The translations under genes were made by a program, and so were the position numbers. A DNA stretch of 64,000 nt from NCBI GenBank assembly GCA_947359465.1, contig OX375880.1:24938714-25002713 (forward strand), given 5' to 3'. This document shows positions 62,241 to 64,000 of the stretch, piece by piece. The notes under the pieces were generated by a model, which ran no database searches, had not been told where the DNA came from, and saw only the letters and a list, made by a program, of their open reading frames with translations. The stretch comes from Metellina segmentata. Taxonomy: Eukaryota > Arthropoda > Arachnida > Araneae > Tetragnathidae. Each line of letters opens with the position of its first letter. Position 1 is the stretch's first letter.

Positions 62241-62256
62241 TAATTTCTATGGGAAT
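62241..62256 (+). repeat. Perfect 16-bp inverted-repeat arm 2, site 5
   Basis: Same variant in the third copy of the right domain. All five sites share the neighbouring CATGCGTTG, so they descend from a single change. Confidence 0.9.
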
Positions 62257-63799
62257 GAAAATGTATTTGAGTGAGATGTGGGGAGAGTGTTTTGTGTGAA
62301 GTATTCCCATAGAAATTAACGTGCTGACGAGCGAGATGGGATTGAGCGTTGTAATTTCAAAGCTCCCAATCCAAGTTCTCAGGCGATGTAATTTCTAAGG
62401 GAATGAAAATGTATTTGACTGAGATGTGGGGAGAGTGTTTTGTGTGAAGTATTCCCATAGAAATTAACGTGCTGCCGAACGAGGTGGGAGGGACCGCTGT
62501 AATTTCAAAGCTCCCAATCCAAGTTCTCAGGCGATTTAATTTCTAAGGGAATGCAAAAGGTATTTGACTGAGATGTGGGGAGAGTGTTTTGTGTGAAGTA
62601 TTCCCATAGAAATTAACGTGCTGCCGAGCGAGGTGGGATTGACGTTGTAATTTCAAAGCTCCCAATCCAAGTTCTCAGGCGATGTAATTTCTAAGGGAAT
62701 GAAAATGTATTTGACTGAGATGTGGGTAGAGTGTTTTGTGTGAAGTATTCCCATAGAAATTAACGAGCTGCCGAGCGAGGTGGGATTGACGTTGTAATTT
62801 CAAAGCTCCCAATCCAAGTTCTCAGGCGATGTAATTTCTAAGGGAATGAATATGTATTTGACTGAGATGTGGGGAGAGTGTTTTGTGTGAAGTATTAACA
62901 TAGAAATTAACGTGCTGCCGAGCAAGGTGGGAGAGACCGTTGTAATTTCAAAGCTCCCAATCCCAGTTCTCAGGCGATGTAATTTCTAAGGGAATGAAAA
63001 TGTATTTGACTGAGTTGTGGGGAGAGTGTTTTGTGTTAAGTATTCCCATAGAAATTAACGTGCTGCCGAGCGAGGTGGGAGGGACCGTTGTAATTTCAAA
63101 GCTCCCAATCCAAGTTCTCAGGCGATGTAATTTCTAAGGGAATGAAAAGGTATTTCACTGAGATGTGGGAAGAGTGTTTTGTGTGAAGTATTCACATAGA
63201 AATTAACGTGCTGCCGAGCGAGATGGGAGGGAGCGTTGTAATTTCAAAGCTCCCAATCCAAGTTCTCAGGCGATGTAATTTCTAAGGGAATGAAAATGTA
63301 TTTGACTGAGATGTGGGGAGAATGTTTTGTGTGAAGTATTCCCATAGAAATTAACGTGCTGCCGAACGAGTTGGGAGGGACCGCTGTAATTTCAAAGCTC
63401 CCAATCCAAGTTCTCGGGCGATGTAATTTCTAAGGGAATGCAAAAGGTATTTGACTGAGATGTGGGGAGAGTGTTTTGTGTGAAGTATTCCCATAGAAAT
63501 TAACGTGCTGCCGAGCGAGGTGGGATTGACGTTGTAATTTCAAAGCTCCCAATCCAAGTTCTCAGGCGATGTAATTTCTAAGGGAATGAAAATGTATTTG
63601 ACTGAGATGTGGGTAGAGTGTTTTGTGTGAAGTATTCCCATAGAAATTAACGTGCTGCCGAGCGATATGGGATTGAGCGTTGTAATTTCAAAGCTCCCAA
63701 TCCAAGTTCTCAGGCGATGTAATTTCTAAGGGAATGAAAATGTATTTGACTGAGATGTAGGGAGAGTGTTTTGTGTGAAGTATTCCCATAGAAATTAAC

Positions 63800-64000
63800 G
63801 TGCTGCCGAACGAGGTGGGAGGGACAGCTGTAATTTCAAAGCTCCCAATCCAAGTTCTCAGGCGATGTAATTTCTAAGGGAATGCAAAAGGTATTTGACT
63901 GAGATGTGGGGAGAGTGTTTTGTGTGAAGTATTCCCATAGAAATTAACGTGCTGCCGAGCGAGGTGGGATTGACGTTGTAATTTCAAAGCTCCCAATCCA
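63800..64000 (+). repeat. Last satellite units, cut by the window edge
   Basis: A GCCGAACGAGG unit with the private GGGACAGCTG near 63822, then a GCAAAAGG/GGGATTGACG unit ending at monomer position 124. The array clearly continues beyond 64000. Confidence 0.85.

Larger units (their letters stand above)
59580..63800 (+). repeat. Eight-monomer HOR domain, right part (about 1183 bp)
   Basis: TATGGG markers at 59734, 60917 and 62248 give intervals of 1183 bp (eight monomers) and 1331 bp (nine monomers, because one monomer is duplicated at 60933-61228). The last copy runs into the same ending as the left part (GTATTCACATAGAAATT, AGAATGTTTT, GTTCTCGGGCG, GAGCGATATGGG, GATGTAGGG) and leaves it near 63800. 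Private changes include ATTAACGTTCTGCC near 60394, CAATCGAAG near 60594 and TTAACGAGCTG near 62761. Confidence 0.88.
1..64000 (+). repeat. 148-bp satellite array filling the whole window
   Basis: Every line of the window is a variant of one unit of about 148 bp, always in the same orientation, with no interruption by other sequence. The final base falls at unit position 124, so 432 full units plus 124 nt and a net loss of about 60 bases account for 64000. The unit is about 44% G+C, with roughly twice as many G as C on this strand. Units differ by point changes and single-base indels; groups of 2, 3, 6, 7, 8, 11, 13 or 16 units are duplicated as blocks, which is higher-order repeat structure. 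This is known for centromeric and pericentromeric satellites of animals and plants, and I infer that setting here. The family and species are not recognised. No array edge is seen, so flanking genes cannot be discussed. Confidence 0.98.

Noticed and set aside
1..64000. CRISPR array
   Set aside because: Evenly spaced repeats are present, but there are no unique spacers: the whole unit repeats, and its length is far above repeat-spacer size.
1..64000. Primate alpha satellite or CENP-B-dependent satellite
   Set aside because: The period is 148, not 171 bp, and no TTCGnnnnAnnCGGG pattern was found on either strand. The nearest pieces (GTTCTCGGGCG at about 54830 and 63411, CTCCCGATCC at about 2183) lack the rest of the box.
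1..64000. G-quadruplex-forming monomers
   Set aside because: GGGG at 31-34 and GGG at 89-91 and 93-95 are separated by about 54 nt, too far for a canonical quadruplex.
1..64000. RNA polymerase III internal promoter or tRNA-derived repeat
   Set aside because: AAGTTCTCAGG resembles part of a B box, but the needed GTTCRA core is absent and no A box precedes it; no cloverleaf can be drawn.
1..64000. Transposon insertion, terminal repeats or target-site duplications
   Set aside because: No stretch departs from the satellite by more than scattered base changes, so there is no room for an inserted element.

Overview
The window is satellite DNA from end to end. One monomer of about 148 bp is repeated head to tail in a single orientation from base 1 to base 64000. 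I count about 432 full monomers plus a 124-nt partial unit at the right edge, with an average length of about 147.9 bp. I found no gene, RNA gene, transposon, microsatellite tract or unique sequence inside it. The array enters and leaves the window without a border, so the true array is longer than 64 kb. This organisation, with long homogeneous tandem arrays and nested higher-order repeats (HORs), is that of a eukaryotic nuclear chromosome, most likely centromeric or pericentromeric heterochromatin. I do not recognise the monomer as a named family and cannot assign a species. It is not primate alpha satellite (171 bp), and no CENP-B box is visible.

Layout, with approximate limits. (1) 1-6967: mosaic of 6- and 7-monomer HOR pieces. 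(2) 6968-22195: the most ordered left domain. A 5.5 kb block and a 5.9 kb block are copies of each other 9.3-9.75 kb apart, and an 11-monomer HOR of 1624 bp is tandemly repeated at 9400-16300 and again at 19010-22195. (3) 22196-29930: mosaic, with 7-mer HORs of 1034 bp. (4) 30000-40870: a second sequence lineage, with 7-mers of about 1036 bp and a dimer duplication. (5) 39660-44081: a 16-monomer duplication of 2366 bp. (6) 43150-50060: a 13-monomer HOR of 1922-1923 bp in three full copies and one partial copy. (7) 50563-51452: a fresh 3-mer duplication. (8) 52040-55230 and 59580-63800: an 8-monomer HOR of about 1183 bp with local dimer and monomer insertions. Between these two lies 55249-59560, which is copied from material also present at 32.6-34.3 kb and 48.9-51.9 kb.

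The monomer carries a 16-bp inverted repeat with one mismatch. One arm is at monomer positions 54-69 and the other spans the monomer junction (140-148 plus 1-7). Variation clusters at positions 11-14, 41-43, 82-98, 119 and 131-137, while the segments holding the arms are nearly invariant. The many similar minus-strand open frames of 62-124 codons are a by-product of the repeat and are not annotated as genes. Copy boundaries below were placed by eye from shared private variants and are usually good to within about one monomer; marker positions quoted exactly were read from the sequence.
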